A stretch of 64,000 bases of DNA, taken from DASXUG01 sp036504995 (GTDB lineage Bacteria > Pseudomonadota > Gammaproteobacteria > Burkholderiales > Methylophilaceae). Shown piece by piece: positions 1 through 8,980 of this stretch (position 1 is its first letter; each line of letters begins with the position of its first letter). The notes under the pieces are model-generated. The model did not search any database, was not told the origin of the DNA, and worked only from the letters and a program-made list of their open reading frames with translations. The stretch lies in assembly GCA_036504995.1 (NCBI GenBank), contig DASXUG010000001.1, positions 133,956 through 197,955 on the forward strand, written 5' to 3'. The position numbers and the translations under genes were made by a program.

Positions 1-366
1 CTCTTGCTGGCTATTGGTCAAAGAGGCCCTTGCAATAGTGGCCTCAGCCTTTGCGTTCAAATATTGGCTGCGTAGCTCAATCAGTGTGTCAATGCTCAAT
101 ACGTTGCCTAAAGACTTAAGGGTTTCTTGTGCCACGCCAGCTTGTAGTTTTGTGGTTTTTATTTCACTTTGTTGCTGCATAGCCGTGCTTAAAGTCACCA
201 CGGTTGCCCCTAGCTCAGTGCCAACACGACTAGGCGCTTCTATTTCCTCTGTTTGTTCTCTGGTGTAGGCTTCGTATTCGTCTTTGCCATAAAATACTAA
301 CACCCAAAACAAAATAACTATCAGCAGGGCCTGTAAGCCAATAATAATGGCAAGTTTACGATTCAT
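1..366 (-). CDS. Efflux membrane fusion protein, N-terminal part (cut by window edge)
   Basis: The ATG at 364-366 (minus) opens a frame of 122 codons that runs off the left edge without a stop. Residues 5-24 form a hydrophobic anchor or signal (IIIGLQALLIVILFWVLVFY). An acidic linker follows, then a Gln/Ala-rich stretch typical of the alpha-helical hairpin of HlyD/CusB-type periplasmic adaptors (LRSQYLNAKAEATIARASL). GAGAAG lies about 8 nt before the ATG. The TolC-type gene ends 39 bp upstream on the same strand, so the two probably form an operon, with an inner-membrane RND pump expected beyond the edge. The substrate (metal or drug) cannot be told. The family call rests on context plus the N-terminus only. 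Confidence 0.72.
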   Translation of the reverse strand, partial: MNRKLAIIIGLQALLIVILFWVLVFYGKDEYEAYTREQTEEIEAPSRVGTELGATVVTLSTAMQQQSEIKTTKLQAGVAQETLKSLGNVLSIDTLIELRSQYLNAKAEATIARASLTNSQQE

Positions 367-405
367 GGCGGTCGCTTCTCATTCGGAAAATTTTAAATAT
401 CGCTT

Positions 406-1893
406 TCATTTGGGATTAATAGTGTTGCGATTCAATGACTGATCCTCAATGCTACTTGTGATGTCACGCGCACTATCCATTGGATATTGCATTGCGTCTT
501 CTAATTCGGTAATAGCCAGCGCTAATTGATAAGCGCTAGTTAACACATTTTGTGTGGCGGAAATATTTTCTAACTGAGTATTTGCTAACTCTAAACGATC
601 TATTTGGCCCGCATCGAACTGGCGTTGTGATTTCTGACTGCGGGCTTGCAGTGCTTGTGCGTAATCCTGTGCTTGTTGAAATGCAGCGTTCGCGGTCGCA
701 ATCATCGCCTTGCTTTGCGTAAGTTGGCTGATCACACTGGCTTGCAAGACCTCAAATTTAGCTGCTTCGACCTCACGCAAAGCACGCGCCTCTTCAATTA
801 GCCCGCGATTTTTGTGAATGAGCGTGAGCAAGCTAGACAAGCCTAAAGACCATACATGGTCGTTTTGGTCAAAGGTGTAGCTCGGGCTAAGTACAATATT
901 TGGATATTGCCTTGCAATTTCTATTCGCAATTTAGCCTCACTAGCGGCGTAACGGGCTAAGGCGGCACGAATATCTAAGCGGTTAAGTAGCGCGGTTTGT
1001 TGTAATTGCTCATTGTTAAACAACGGCTCACTTTGAGTAAAAGCGCTCGTCGAGACCTCAATTTTTGCGATATTTAATTGACTGAAAGTAGACAGTGGTA
1101 AGCCAGCATCACTTGCCAGCTTGGCGCTAAGCTCAACAATCCGACCAGTGTTTTGTGACCACTGCTGTTGTGCTTTTTGTAAGCCCAAGCGTGCGTTTGT
1201 AACCTCAACACTCGAAGCTGCGCCTGCGGCTAAGCGCTTTTCCAGCATCGCTACAATCGATTTTCTTATGGCTAATTCTTTTTCCAAGGGTGCGGTTTGT
1301 AAGCTTGCATATTGAAACGCTAACCAGCTTTTTGTTAAGCGGCTACGTACTTGCCACGCTGTTTGTCCAATTTGTAAGCGCGCGGCTTCAGATAGCTGAA
1401 TTGCGCGGTCAATACGAGCCTCACGCTTGCCTGCTGTTTCTATGGGTATGTCTATGCCAACGCCTAATGTCCACGGAGAAACATCCCCGTCGGTTTTGCT
1501 GTGATTGCCGATACCGCCAGAAACGCCAAGCTCCGCCCGTTGTGAGGCTGTGGATTGCTCCGCCATTGCCGCGCGCCACTCGGCACGTGATAAATTAAGG
1601 TCAGGATGAAAAAACAACGCACACAGCGTAAGTTCTTTTATCCCCCATTGTGTAATCGGGAGCTGTGTTTCGCTGTAGTTCTGGCTGATTAAAAACTGCT
1701 TAAACCCTTCGCCATCAGGTGTGCGTGCAAGGTATTGTGATTGCTGTTGTTGAGGGTCTATCGGTTTTGCTTGGTAACGCTGAAAGCCGCAGGCTGTAGC
1801 AATGCTGGCGATTAAGCAGACAACAACACACAGCTTAACGCTGCGATAGCCTCTGGATTGCGGAGTTTTATTTTTTATTGATATGCTAGACAT
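406..1893 (-). CDS. TolC-family outer membrane efflux lipoprotein
   Basis: A 495-aa protein that should form the outer-membrane channel of a tripartite efflux pump. The N-terminus is basic, then hydrophobic, ending in SIATAC near residue 35, a plausible lipobox as in NodT/CusC-type members. The rest is Ala/Gln/Leu-rich helix in two repeats, as expected for the paired OEP domains (roughly residues 75-270 and 285-475). It is the first gene of a minus-strand pair, with the membrane fusion protein 39 bp downstream. Length is normal for the family. The transported substrate is unknown; copper/zinc (Cus/Czc) and drug efflux are both possible. Confidence 0.85.
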   Translation of the reverse strand: MSSISIKNKTPQSRGYRSVKLCVVVCLIASIATACGFQRYQAKPIDPQQQQSQYLARTPDGEGFKQFLISQNYSETQLPITQWGIKELTLCALFFHPDLNLSRAEWRAAMAEQSTASQRAELGVSGGIGNHSKTDGDVSPWTLGVGIDIPIETAGKREARIDRAIQLSEAARLQIGQTAWQVRSRLTKSWLAFQYASLQTAPLEKELAIRKSIVAMLEKRLAAGAASSVEVTNARLGLQKAQQQWSQNTGRIVELSAKLASDAGLPLSTFSQLNIAKIEVSTSAFTQSEPLFNNEQLQQTALLNRLDIRAALARYAASEAKLRIEIARQYPNIVLSPSYTFDQNDHVWSLGLSSLLTLIHKNRGLIEEARALREVEAAKFEVLQASVISQLTQSKAMIATANAAFQQAQDYAQALQARSQKSQRQFDAGQIDRLELANTQLENISATQNVLTSAYQLALAITELEDAMQYPMDSARDITSSIEDQSLNRNTINPK

Positions 1894-1986
1894 GCTTCCT
1901 CACCTTGACCGAATATTACATGCACGGCGGGTGAGGGGCAATTTTTACTTGCTACTTATATGGTATTGCAGGGGAGTTGAAAGGCT

Positions 1987-2235
1987 TTATTGAATGATTT
2001 CTGCGTGCACCGAGGCAAGCGCATCTTGCAGAGACTCCTCACTGAGCGAGTTGATGCTCGCAGCGAGTAATTCTGCCGCCTCTACAGTACCCTGAGGCAA
2101 GTCGTGACTATCTAACTCGGCAACCAAGCCAGCAGCGGCACCTGTTACTTTAAGCAGGGCGGTACGCTCTTTCATGAGCAGTTCAACTTCTGCGCGTAAC
2201 ATATTAATTTCGTCTTGATTGATGGTGCTATGCAT
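1987..2235 (-). CDS. Small acidic hypothetical protein
   Basis: An 82-aa soluble protein with no signal peptide and no family I recognise. Residues 5-30 are charged and heptad-like (EINMLRAEVELLMKERTALL), suggesting a short coiled coil; the rest is Ala/Glu/Leu-rich helix. An AGAAAG lies 7 nt before the ATG. It stands alone between the efflux operon and the tRNA-Leu/tig region, on the opposite strand from tig. The composition is that of an expressed protein, but no function can be assigned. Confidence 0.6.
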   Translation of the reverse strand: MHSTINQDEINMLRAEVELLMKERTALLKVTGAAAGLVAELDSHDLPQGTVEAAELLAASINSLSEESLQDALASVHAEIIQ

Positions 2236-2571
2236 ATATGCTTTCTGATTTTGGTAATGTTCTTAAAATTTAATGCTTACAAATTTTAGCTATGTAATTG
2301 TTGCTAAACGAGCATCTTGCTACTAGCGGCAGGTGGTGTCAATCTAAGGGTGGTGAATGTGGATTAATCTTGCCAAATTTAGAGACAAACAAACACTTTT
2401 AGTTGAAGAATGTTGGATTTCTAGTTTTCCTGACGCACAGAGTAAGTTACAATAGCATCGTTTTATCGATTTGAAGATCAAATAGGCATCTAAAGTGGTT
2501 TATAATGTTGGATTAATTTACATTGAAACCTTTAGTTAGGCCCACACAGACATATTATTTTATTGCAACCT
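2236..2571. other. Intergenic region, 336 bp
   Basis: No gene was found here. It holds the start region of the small minus-strand gene and the upstream region of tRNA-Leu. A perfect TATAAT at 2501-2506 (plus) could be the -10 box for the tRNA-Leu/tig transcript, but there is no good -35 box 16-18 bp before it and the tRNA starts 66 bp downstream. The remainder is AT-rich without a convincing dyad. Confidence 0.4.
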
Positions 2572-2656
2572 GCGAAAGTGGCGAAATTGGTAGACGCACT
2601 GGATTTAGGTTCCAGCGCCGCAAGGCGTGAGAGTTCGAGTCTCTCCTTTCGCACCA
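2572..2656 (+). tRNA. tRNA-Leu (anticodon TAG)
   Basis: 85 nt including an encoded CCA. The acceptor arms GCGAAAG and CTTTCGC pair (2572-2578 with 2646-2652). The anticodon stem CTGGA/TCCAG holds the loop with TAG. A long variable arm (GCCGCAAGGCG) and the TTCGAGT T-loop identify a class II leucine tRNA. It lies 29 bp before trigger factor and may be co-transcribed with it. Confidence 0.96.
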
Positions 2657-2685
2657 AACTCATTAAGTATTAAGGATTACAGCAC

Positions 2686-3990
2686 ATGGCAACTAATGTT
2701 GAAACCATCAGCAATCTAGAACGTCGTATGACGATTGTTGTCCCTATGCAGCCTCTTGAAGAGGAGATGAATCAGCGCATTAATCGCATCTCACGTACCG
2801 CAAAAATTCCAGGCTTCCGCCCAGGCAAGGTGCCGTTGAAAATGGTTCAGCAGCAATATGGCGCGCAAGTGCGTGACGAAGTGTTGTCAAATGCAGTTGA
2901 GCGTTCATTTACTGAAGCTATTGAGCAAAACAATCTGCGTGTGGCTGGTTTTCCTAATATTGAACATAAACCTTTTGAAGCGGCTGCTGGTCAATTTGAG
3001 TACATCGCCACTTTTGAAGTGTTTCCAGAAATTGCCATCGGTGACTTGTCAGGCGCTAAAGTCGAGCGCTCAGTGCTGGAAGTTGCTGATGCTGAAGTTA
3101 AAAAGACACTTGATGTATTAGTCAAGCAACGTGCGACTTACGAAGATGTTAAACGTGCAGCGAAAAAAGGAGACAAGGTGAACTTGTCTTTAACTGCTTC
3201 TATGGATGGCCAAGAAGTGGAAAGCACTGGCGCGCAAGGCATTGATTTGATTCTTGCTGATGGTGGACGTGTTGCTGAGTTTGACGAAAATGTTGTTGGT
3301 AGCAAAGCTGGAACTACAAAAACATTTGAAATAACCTATCCTGCTGATCATAAGCCGGAACAAATAGCGGGTAAAACAGTCTCTTATCAAGTGACGGTGA
3401 ATAGTGTTGCTCAGGCAAAATTACCTGAAGTTGATGCGGATTTTGCACGTAGCCTAGGTGTGGAAGATGGCGATGTGGAAAAAATGAAAGCCGACATCAA
3501 GGAAAGTTTGAGTCAGGAAGTGCAAAAGCGTGTGCGTGCGAAATTAAAAGACCAAGTGTTTAATGCGCTGGTGGCTGCCGCACAATTTGAGTTGCCGAAA
3601 GCTATCGTGGCTGCGGAAACTAACCGTTTAATGCAAATGGCTCAGCAAAACTTGCAACAACGCGGGGTGGATTTAAGCAATGTACAGCTTGAGCCAGCGA
3701 TGTTTGAAGAGCAAGCTGCGCGTAACGCGACTTTGCGTTTGATATTGAGTGACGTTGTGAATAAGAACTCGCTACAAGCCAATGCCGAGCAAGTGCGTGC
3801 AATGGTTGAGCAGTTCTCACAAAGCTTTGAGCATCCAGCTGATGTGGTTCGCTGGTACTACGAAGATCCAAAACGTTTGGATGAGCCTGCAAGTTTGGCA
3901 ACCGAAGAGAATGTGGTTGCATGGGTGATGAAAACTGCCCAAGTGACTGATGTTGAGGTTAAGTTTGATGATTTGATGGGAAATGCATAA
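2686..3990 (+). CDS. tig: Trigger factor, ribosome-associated chaperone
   Basis: A 434-aa protein, the usual length for the family. It docks at the ribosome exit tunnel and shields nascent chains. The N-terminal ribosome-binding domain shows the signature region PGFRPGKVPLKMV (about residues 44-56). A central FKBP-type peptidyl-prolyl isomerase domain follows (about 155-240; GDKVNLSLTASMDG). The C-terminal helical cradle runs from about 250 to the end. AAGGA lies about 10 nt before the ATG. The stop codon shares one base with the start of clpP (TAATG), so the two are translationally coupled. The order tig-clpP-clpX-lon-hup is the standard proteobacterial quality-control cluster. Confidence 0.97.
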   Translation: MATNVETISNLERRMTIVVPMQPLEEEMNQRINRISRTAKIPGFRPGKVPLKMVQQQYGAQVRDEVLSNAVERSFTEAIEQNNLRVAGFPNIEHKPFEAAAGQFEYIATFEVFPEIAIGDLSGAKVERSVLEVADAEVKKTLDVLVKQRATYEDVKRAAKKGDKVNLSLTASMDGQEVESTGAQGIDLILADGGRVAEFDENVVGSKAGTTKTFEITYPADHKPEQIAGKTVSYQVTVNSVAQAKLPEVDADFARSLGVEDGDVEKMKADIKESLSQEVQKRVRAKLKDQVFNALVAAAQFELPKAIVAAETNRLMQMAQQNLQQRGVDLSNVQLEPAMFEEQAARNATLRLILSDVVNKNSLQANAEQVRAMVEQFSQSFEHPADVVRWYYEDPKRLDEPASLATEENVVAWVMKTAQVTDVEVKFDDLMGNA

Positions 3991-4649
3991 TGTTTACACA
4001 AGGTCATTCTGAAGGACAAAATCAGCTAGTTCAACCGTCATGGGATCCCCAAAGCTTGGGTTATATCCCAATGGTGATTGAGCAAAGCGGACGCGGTGAG
4101 CGTTCCTACGATATTTACTCGCGCTTATTAAAAGAGCGGGTGATATTCTTGGTTGGTCCAGTGAATGACATGAGTGCAAACTTGGTTGTCGCTCAGTTGC
4201 TGTTTTTAGAGGCTGAGAATCCAGATAAAGACATTTCACTTTACATTAACTCGCCAGGTGGTTCAGTGACTGCTGGGATGTCTATCTATGACACCATGCA
4301 ATTCATTAAACCAGATGTAAGCACACTGTGTATCGGTCAAGCAGCGAGCATGGGTGCTTTCTTATTGGCGGCGGGTGAAAAAAACAAACGTTATAGTTTG
4401 CCAAATTCACGCATTATGATTCATCAGCCGTCTGGTGGTTTCCAAGGTCAGTCTTCTGATATTCAGATTCACGCCAAAGAAATTATGTATCTGCGTGAAA
4501 AATTGAACGGAATTTTGGCACATCACTCAGGCAGAACTTCAGAAGAGATTGACCGTGATACAGAACGTGATAACTTTATGAGTGCAGAGCAATCAGTCGC
4601 ATATGGCTTGATTGACAAAGTGATTGCGAGTCGAACCGACGCGGCATGA
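3990..4649 (+). CDS. clpP: ATP-dependent Clp protease proteolytic subunit
   Basis: A 219-aa serine peptidase that forms the double-heptamer chamber served by ClpX or ClpA, both encoded in this window. The catalytic triad is visible: Ser120 in GQAASMGAF, His145 in MIHQPSGG and Asp194 in TERDN, with the same spacing as the E. coli enzyme. The first 20-25 residues are probably a cleaved propeptide. It starts inside the tig stop codon, and clpX begins 76 bp downstream, so the three genes form one operon. Confidence 0.98.
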   Translation: MFTQGHSEGQNQLVQPSWDPQSLGYIPMVIEQSGRGERSYDIYSRLLKERVIFLVGPVNDMSANLVVAQLLFLEAENPDKDISLYINSPGGSVTAGMSIYDTMQFIKPDVSTLCIGQAASMGAFLLAAGEKNKRYSLPNSRIMIHQPSGGFQGQSSDIQIHAKEIMYLREKLNGILAHHSGRTSEEIDRDTERDNFMSAEQSVAYGLIDKVIASRTDAA

Positions 4650-4725
4650 TATTTGCGTGATGTTGCAATGACAATGGAAAATGTTACAAAAGCAACACGC
4701 AACAAACAATAAATAGGAAAAATTC

Positions 4726-5994
4726 ATGGTGACGAAAGCTGAAGGCGAAAAACTATTGTACTGTTCCTTTTGTGGGAAGAGTCAGCATGAAGTGAGAAAG
4801 CTGATCGCAGGCCCGTCAGTCTTTATTTGCGATGAATGCGTTGATTTGTGCAACGATATTATTCGCGAAGAAGTACAAGGCGATAGCAGTATCAAGCCGC
4901 GCGATGGCAACTTACCTAGCCCAAAAGAAATTTGCGAAATTCTCGACCAATACGTCATTGGTCAAACACAAGCTAAGAAAAGCTTGGCCGTTGCTGTTTA
5001 CAATCACTACAAGCGTTTAGACCAGCCATCAGCTAAAGATGATGTGGAAATTGCTAAAAGTAATATTTTAGTCATTGGGCCAACTGGCTCAGGTAAGACG
5101 CTACTTGCGCAAACGCTTGCTCGCTTGCTCGATGTGCCATTTGTGATGGCCGATGCCACCACCTTGACCGAAGCTGGTTATGTGGGTGAAGACGTTGAAA
5201 ACATCATGCAAAAACTTTTGCAAAAGTGTGATTATGATGTTGAAAAAGCGCAGCGTGGAATTGTATATATTGATGAAATTGATAAGATTTCGCGCAAGTC
5301 AGACAATCCTTCTATTACCCGTGACGTGTCAGGCGAGGGCGTTCAACAAGCGTTGCTCAAGCTGATTGAGGGGACTATTGCCTCTGTGCCTCCACAAGGT
5401 GGCCGTAAACATCCAAATCAAGAGTTTGTACAACTCGATACCACGAATATCCTCTTTATTTGCGGCGGCGCATTTGACGGTCTAGATAAAGTGATTCGCA
5501 GGCGTTCAGAAAAAGGTGGTATTGGTTTCGGCGCTGAAGTGAAAAGCAAAGAAGACGCACGTGCCATCGGTGAAGTATTGCGCGATGTAGAGCCAGAAGA
5601 CTTGATTAAGTTTGGCTTAATTCCAGAGTTTGTTGGTCGTTTACCAGCGATTGCTACTTTAGAGTCGCTTGATGAAGCGGCTTTAATGACTATCTTAGTT
5701 GAGCCTAAAAATGCACTCACTAAGCAATATGCTAAGCTGTTCAAAATGGAAGGCGTGGAGCTTGAGTTCCGTGAGGATGCTTTACGCGTAATCTCTAAAA
5801 AGGCGCTTGAGCGTAAAACGGGTGCGCGTGGTTTGCGCTCTATCATTGAACATGCGCTGCTCGAAATTATGTTTGATTTACCATCCATCACTAACTTAAG
5901 TAAAGTGGTGATAGATGAAGGTGTCATTACTGGTGAGAACCCACCTATTATGATTTACTCCGACGATAATCGTTTGGCGGAATCTGCGAGTTAA
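4726..5994 (+). CDS. clpX: ATP-dependent Clp protease ATP-binding subunit ClpX
   Basis: A 422-aa AAA+ unfoldase that feeds tagged substrates to ClpP. The N-terminal zinc-binding domain has Cys13, Cys16, Cys35 and Cys38 (CSFC and CDEC). Walker A is GPTGSGKT (118-125), the pore loop is GYVGEDVE (151-158), Walker B is YIDEID (181-186), and the ClpX-type RxSDNPSITRDVSGEGVQ block follows. The C-terminal small domain ends normally. AATAGGAAAAATTC precedes the ATG. Downstream, two copies of the palindrome TGCTAGCA (6013-6020 and 6037-6044) could pair with each other to form a weak 3' hairpin. Confidence 0.98.
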   Translation: MVTKAEGEKLLYCSFCGKSQHEVRKLIAGPSVFICDECVDLCNDIIREEVQGDSSIKPRDGNLPSPKEICEILDQYVIGQTQAKKSLAVAVYNHYKRLDQPSAKDDVEIAKSNILVIGPTGSGKTLLAQTLARLLDVPFVMADATTLTEAGYVGEDVENIMQKLLQKCDYDVEKAQRGIVYIDEIDKISRKSDNPSITRDVSGEGVQQALLKLIEGTIASVPPQGGRKHPNQEFVQLDTTNILFICGGAFDGLDKVIRRRSEKGGIGFGAEVKSKEDARAIGEVLRDVEPEDLIKFGLIPEFVGRLPAIATLESLDEAALMTILVEPKNALTKQYAKLFKMEGVELEFREDALRVISKKALERKTGARGLRSIIEHALLEIMFDLPSITNLSKVVIDEGVITGENPPIMIYSDDNRLAESAS

Positions 5995-6085
5995 ATTCTA
6001 ATTAAGTAAATTTGCTAGCATTTAATTTTTATTACTTGCTAGCACTTGAAACAAGCATTGTTTGCCCCTATTTATACAACATACG

Positions 6086-6106
6086 CGTACAGTATGTGAC
6101 TGTACG
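6086..6106. promoter_or_regulatory. Inverted repeat in the clpX-lon gap, candidate operator
   Basis: CGTACAG (6086-6092) and CTGTACG (6100-6106) are perfect 7-bp arms separated by 7 bp, ending 22 bp before the lon start codon. The spacing suits a dimeric repressor site; it could also be an RNA hairpin near the lon ribosome binding site. No clear heat-shock promoter was seen nearby. Confidence 0.4.
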
Positions 6107-6128
6107 TGGCTTACATTGAAGGTTTCTC

Positions 6129-8576
6129 ATGACAGATAAAACTTTACCAGAATTTTCGGCTGACGCTGGCTTGTTGCCTTTGTTGCCACTGCGCGATGTT
6201 GTGGTTTATCCTCACCTCGTAATCCCTCTGTTTGTTGGTCGTGCCAAGTCTGTGCGTGCTTTAGAGCTCGCCTCTGAGCACAATAAACAAATCTTCTTAG
6301 TTGCCCAGAAATCCCCCAATAATGATGAGCCAGATGGATCTGACTTGTATGAAGTAGGTACGATTGCAACGGTATTACAAATGCTCAAACTGCCTGACGG
6401 TACCGTTAAGGTGCTGGTGGAAGGGGTGCATCGCGCCCGCGTAGTTGAGTTTGTGGATACTGTCGACTGCTTTGCTGCAAAAGTTGAGCAAATTGAAAAT
6501 ACCGTAGAAGATGAAAACGAAACACAAGCATTAATGCGTACCGTGTTTACGCAGTTTGATCAGTACGTTAAGCTCAACAAAAAAATCCCGCCAGAAATTC
6601 TTACCTCTTTGGCTACCATTGATGACGCTGGCCGCTTAGCAGATACCATCACAGCGCACCTCACACTAAAGCTCGAAGAAAAACAAAGCATTCTTGAAAT
6701 GTTCAGCGTCACTGAGCGTCTTGAGCATTTACTTGGTTTACTTGAATCTGAAATTGACATTTTGCAAGTTGAAAAGCGCATCCGTGGGCGTGTCAAACGT
6801 CAAATGGAAAAGAGTCAGCGTGAGTACTATTTGAATGAGCAAGTCAAAGCTATTCAGAAAGAGCTGGGTGAGCAAGATGAAAGCGCGGATATTGAAGAGC
6901 TTGAAAAACGTATTTTAGATGCGAAAATGCCTAAAGATGCGCTGGCAAAAGCCCATGCTGAGATGAAGAAGCTCAAAATGATGTCGCCAATGTCTGCAGA
7001 GGCAAGCGTGGTACGCAACTACATCGAAACGCTGGTGAATTTGCCTTGGAAGAAAAAAACCAAGATCAGCAAAGACTTGGCCGTAGCTGAAGACATTTTG
7101 AATCAAGACCACTACGGTTTAGATAAGGTAAAAGAGCGTATTGTAGAGTACCTCGCTGTTCAACAGCGTGTTGATAAGCTCAAGGCGCCAATTTTGTGTC
7201 TAGTCGGCCCGCCAGGCGTCGGTAAGACTTCACTTGGGCAAAGCATCGCTAAAGCGGTCAATCGCAAGTTTGTACGTGTCGCTTTAGGCGGCGTGCGTGA
7301 CGAATCTGAGATTCGTGGGCACAGACGTACCTATATTGGCTCTATGCCAGGCAAGATTCTACAAAGCATGACCAAAGTAGCTGTCAAGAACCCACTTTTC
7401 TTGCTCGATGAAGTCGACAAAATGGGTCAAGATTTCCGTGGTGATCCATCTTCAGCCTTGCTGGAAGTATTAGACCCTGAGCAAAACCATACTTTCGTCG
7501 ACCACTACGTCGAAGTTGAGTATGACTTGTCTGATGTTATGTTTGTGGCCACTTCAAACTCGCTCAATATTCCTGCACCATTACTGGATCGTATGGAAGT
7601 GATTCGTCTTGCTGGCTATACAGAAGATGAAAAAGTGAATATTGCAATGCGTTATTTATTGCCTAAGCAATTAAAAACACACGGCTTGAAAGAGCATGAA
7701 ATTAACGTAGCAGAAGCGGCGGTTCGCGATATTGTACGTTATTACACACGTGAGGCTGGTGTACGTAGCTTGGACCGTGAAATCTCAAAGATTTGCCGTA
7801 AAGTGGTTAAAGAGTTGCTCACGATGGTAACCAAAACCACAGGTAAGGGGATTAAAAAGGTCTCTGTAACTCCTAAAAACTTGGATAAATACCTAGGCGT
7901 ACAACGTTTTGATTACGGTATTGCTGCAAAATCCAATCAAATTGGACAAGTGACAGGCTTGGCTTGGACCGAGGTGGGCGGCGAATTGCTGACTATTGAG
8001 TCTGTGTTGCTTCCAGGTAAAGGCGTGGCCATTAAAACGGGTAAGCTTGGCGAGGTCATGCAGGAGTCTATTCAGGCTGCTATGAGCGTAGTGCGTAGCC
8101 GTGCTAAGCGTTTGGGTATTCCTGAAGACTTTTACGAGAAAAACGATATTCACATTCACTTCCCTGAAGGCGCTACGCCAAAAGATGGGCCAAGTGCGGG
8201 TATCGGTATTTGTACTGCTTTGGTATCAGTGCTCACTAAAATACCAGTTCGTGCTGATGTTGCCATGACGGGTGAAATTACTCTACGTGGCGAAGTGTTG
8301 CCAATCGGTGGTTTGAAAGAAAAACTATTGGCAGCTCATCGTGGTGGTATCAAAATAGTACTGATTCCTGATCAGAACGTGAAAGATTTAACTGAGATTC
8401 CAGAAAACATTAAAAGTGGTCTGGAAATCCATCCCGTTAAATGGATCGATGAGGTATTGGAATACGCGTTAGAGCGTAGCCCAACCCCTTTGGAGGAGTT
8501 GGTTGTAGCCCCTGATGTGGTGAATGCGGAGGTCGAAGCTAAAGAGCCTGAGATCGCTGTTGTCACTAAACATTAA
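6129..8576 (+). CDS. lon: ATP-dependent protease Lon
   Basis: An 815-aa single-chain AAA+ serine protease that degrades misfolded and regulatory proteins in the cytoplasm. The N-terminal substrate-binding domain spans about residues 12-205, then a coiled helical region. Walker A is GPPGVGKT, with Walker B in LFLLDEVDKM. The C-terminal peptidase domain has the Ser-Lys dyad: Ser689 in KDGPSAGIG and Lys732 in GGLKEK. The length matches LonA. It starts 134 bp after clpX and may have its own promoter, given the dyad at 6086-6106. hupB follows, as is common in proteobacteria. Confidence 0.98.
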   Translation: MTDKTLPEFSADAGLLPLLPLRDVVVYPHLVIPLFVGRAKSVRALELASEHNKQIFLVAQKSPNNDEPDGSDLYEVGTIATVLQMLKLPDGTVKVLVEGVHRARVVEFVDTVDCFAAKVEQIENTVEDENETQALMRTVFTQFDQYVKLNKKIPPEILTSLATIDDAGRLADTITAHLTLKLEEKQSILEMFSVTERLEHLLGLLESEIDILQVEKRIRGRVKRQMEKSQREYYLNEQVKAIQKELGEQDESADIEELEKRILDAKMPKDALAKAHAEMKKLKMMSPMSAEASVVRNYIETLVNLPWKKKTKISKDLAVAEDILNQDHYGLDKVKERIVEYLAVQQRVDKLKAPILCLVGPPGVGKTSLGQSIAKAVNRKFVRVALGGVRDESEIRGHRRTYIGSMPGKILQSMTKVAVKNPLFLLDEVDKMGQDFRGDPSSALLEVLDPEQNHTFVDHYVEVEYDLSDVMFVATSNSLNIPAPLLDRMEVIRLAGYTEDEKVNIAMRYLLPKQLKTHGLKEHEINVAEAAVRDIVRYYTREAGVRSLDREISKICRKVVKELLTMVTKTTGKGIKKVSVTPKNLDKYLGVQRFDYGIAAKSNQIGQVTGLAWTEVGGELLTIESVLLPGKGVAIKTGKLGEVMQESIQAAMSVVRSRAKRLGIPEDFYEKNDIHIHFPEGATPKDGPSAGIGICTALVSVLTKIPVRADVAMTGEITLRGEVLPIGGLKEKLLAAHRGGIKIVLIPDQNVKDLTEIPENIKSGLEIHPVKWIDEVLEYALERSPTPLEELVVAPDVVNAEVEAKEPEIAVVTKH

Positions 8577-8605
8577 CGATATATTCAGCATTTCTGTGTA
8601 AATTT

Positions 8606-8636
8606 GTCACAAAGGCTTGACATAAGCTTTTGTGAC
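8606..8636. promoter_or_regulatory. Dyad between lon and hupB overlapping the hupB -35 box
   Basis: GTCACAAA (8606-8613) and TTTGTGAC (8629-8636) are perfect arms. Inside them GCTT (8615-8618) pairs with AAGC (8624-8627), leaving a 5-nt centre. So 12 of 13 positions pair across 31 bp. It begins 30 bp after the lon stop and could be a lon 3' hairpin, but no T-run follows. It overlaps the -35 box and spacer of the hupB promoter, so an operator is equally plausible. Confidence 0.5.
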
Positions 8637-8646
8637 TTGCTATAAA
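8617..8646 (+). promoter_or_regulatory. Sigma-70-type promoter of hupB
   Basis: TTGACA (8617-8622), an 18-bp spacer and TATAAA (8641-8646). This is a near-consensus promoter about 55 bp before the hupB GTG. It probably also drives the two downstream tRNA genes. Confidence 0.7.
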
Positions 8647-8700
8647 GCTACACACAGGGAGAAGCCTGCTTATATTAATAATGACGAAAGGGGATTACAA

Positions 8701-8973
8701 GTGAATAAATCAGATTTGATTGACCATATTGCTAAAGCCGCTGGAATTTCTAAAGCTGCTGCTGGCCGTTCTTTAGATGCTGCAACGTCTACTATCACCA
8801 AAGCCTTAAAAAAGGGTGATACCGTAACATTAATTGGTTTTGGTACATTTTATGTAGGTGATCGTGCGGCTAGAAGTGGTCGTAATCCTCGCACTGGTGC
8901 AGAAATTAAAATCAAAGCTGCTAAATCTCCCAAATTTAGGGCTGGTAAAGCACTAAAAGATAGTGTAAACTAG
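8701..8973 (+). CDS. hupB: DNA-binding protein HU
   Basis: A 90-aa nucleoid protein that bends DNA as a dimer. The start is the GTG at 8701, giving MNKSDLIDHIAKAAGISKAA, the canonical HU N-terminus; AAAGGGG lies about 6 nt before it. An ATG 69 bp upstream in frame would add 23 residues not found in HU. The family signature GFGTFYVGDRAARSGRNP is present, as is the basic arm region RNPRTGAEIKI. A hairpin and tRNA-Val follow directly, suggesting read-through into the tRNA genes. Confidence 0.96.
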   Translation: MNKSDLIDHIAKAAGISKAAAGRSLDAATSTITKALKKGDTVTLIGFGTFYVGDRAARSGRNPRTGAEIKIKAAKSPKFRAGKALKDSVN

Positions 8974-8980
8974 CGGTCTT

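Noticed and set aside
14..268. An 84-codon open frame on the plus strand at the left edge
   Set aside because: It is antisense to the membrane fusion protein, which runs in frame from 366 to the edge with a clear anchor and coiled segment.
5418..5927. A 169-codon minus-strand frame inside clpX
   Set aside because: Low-complexity Ser/Arg shadow of a well-conserved AAA+ gene.
6013..6044. Two TGCTAGCA palindromes after clpX as an operator pair
   Set aside because: Each is only 8 bp, and the pair can equally be a weak 3' hairpin; kept only as a note under clpX.
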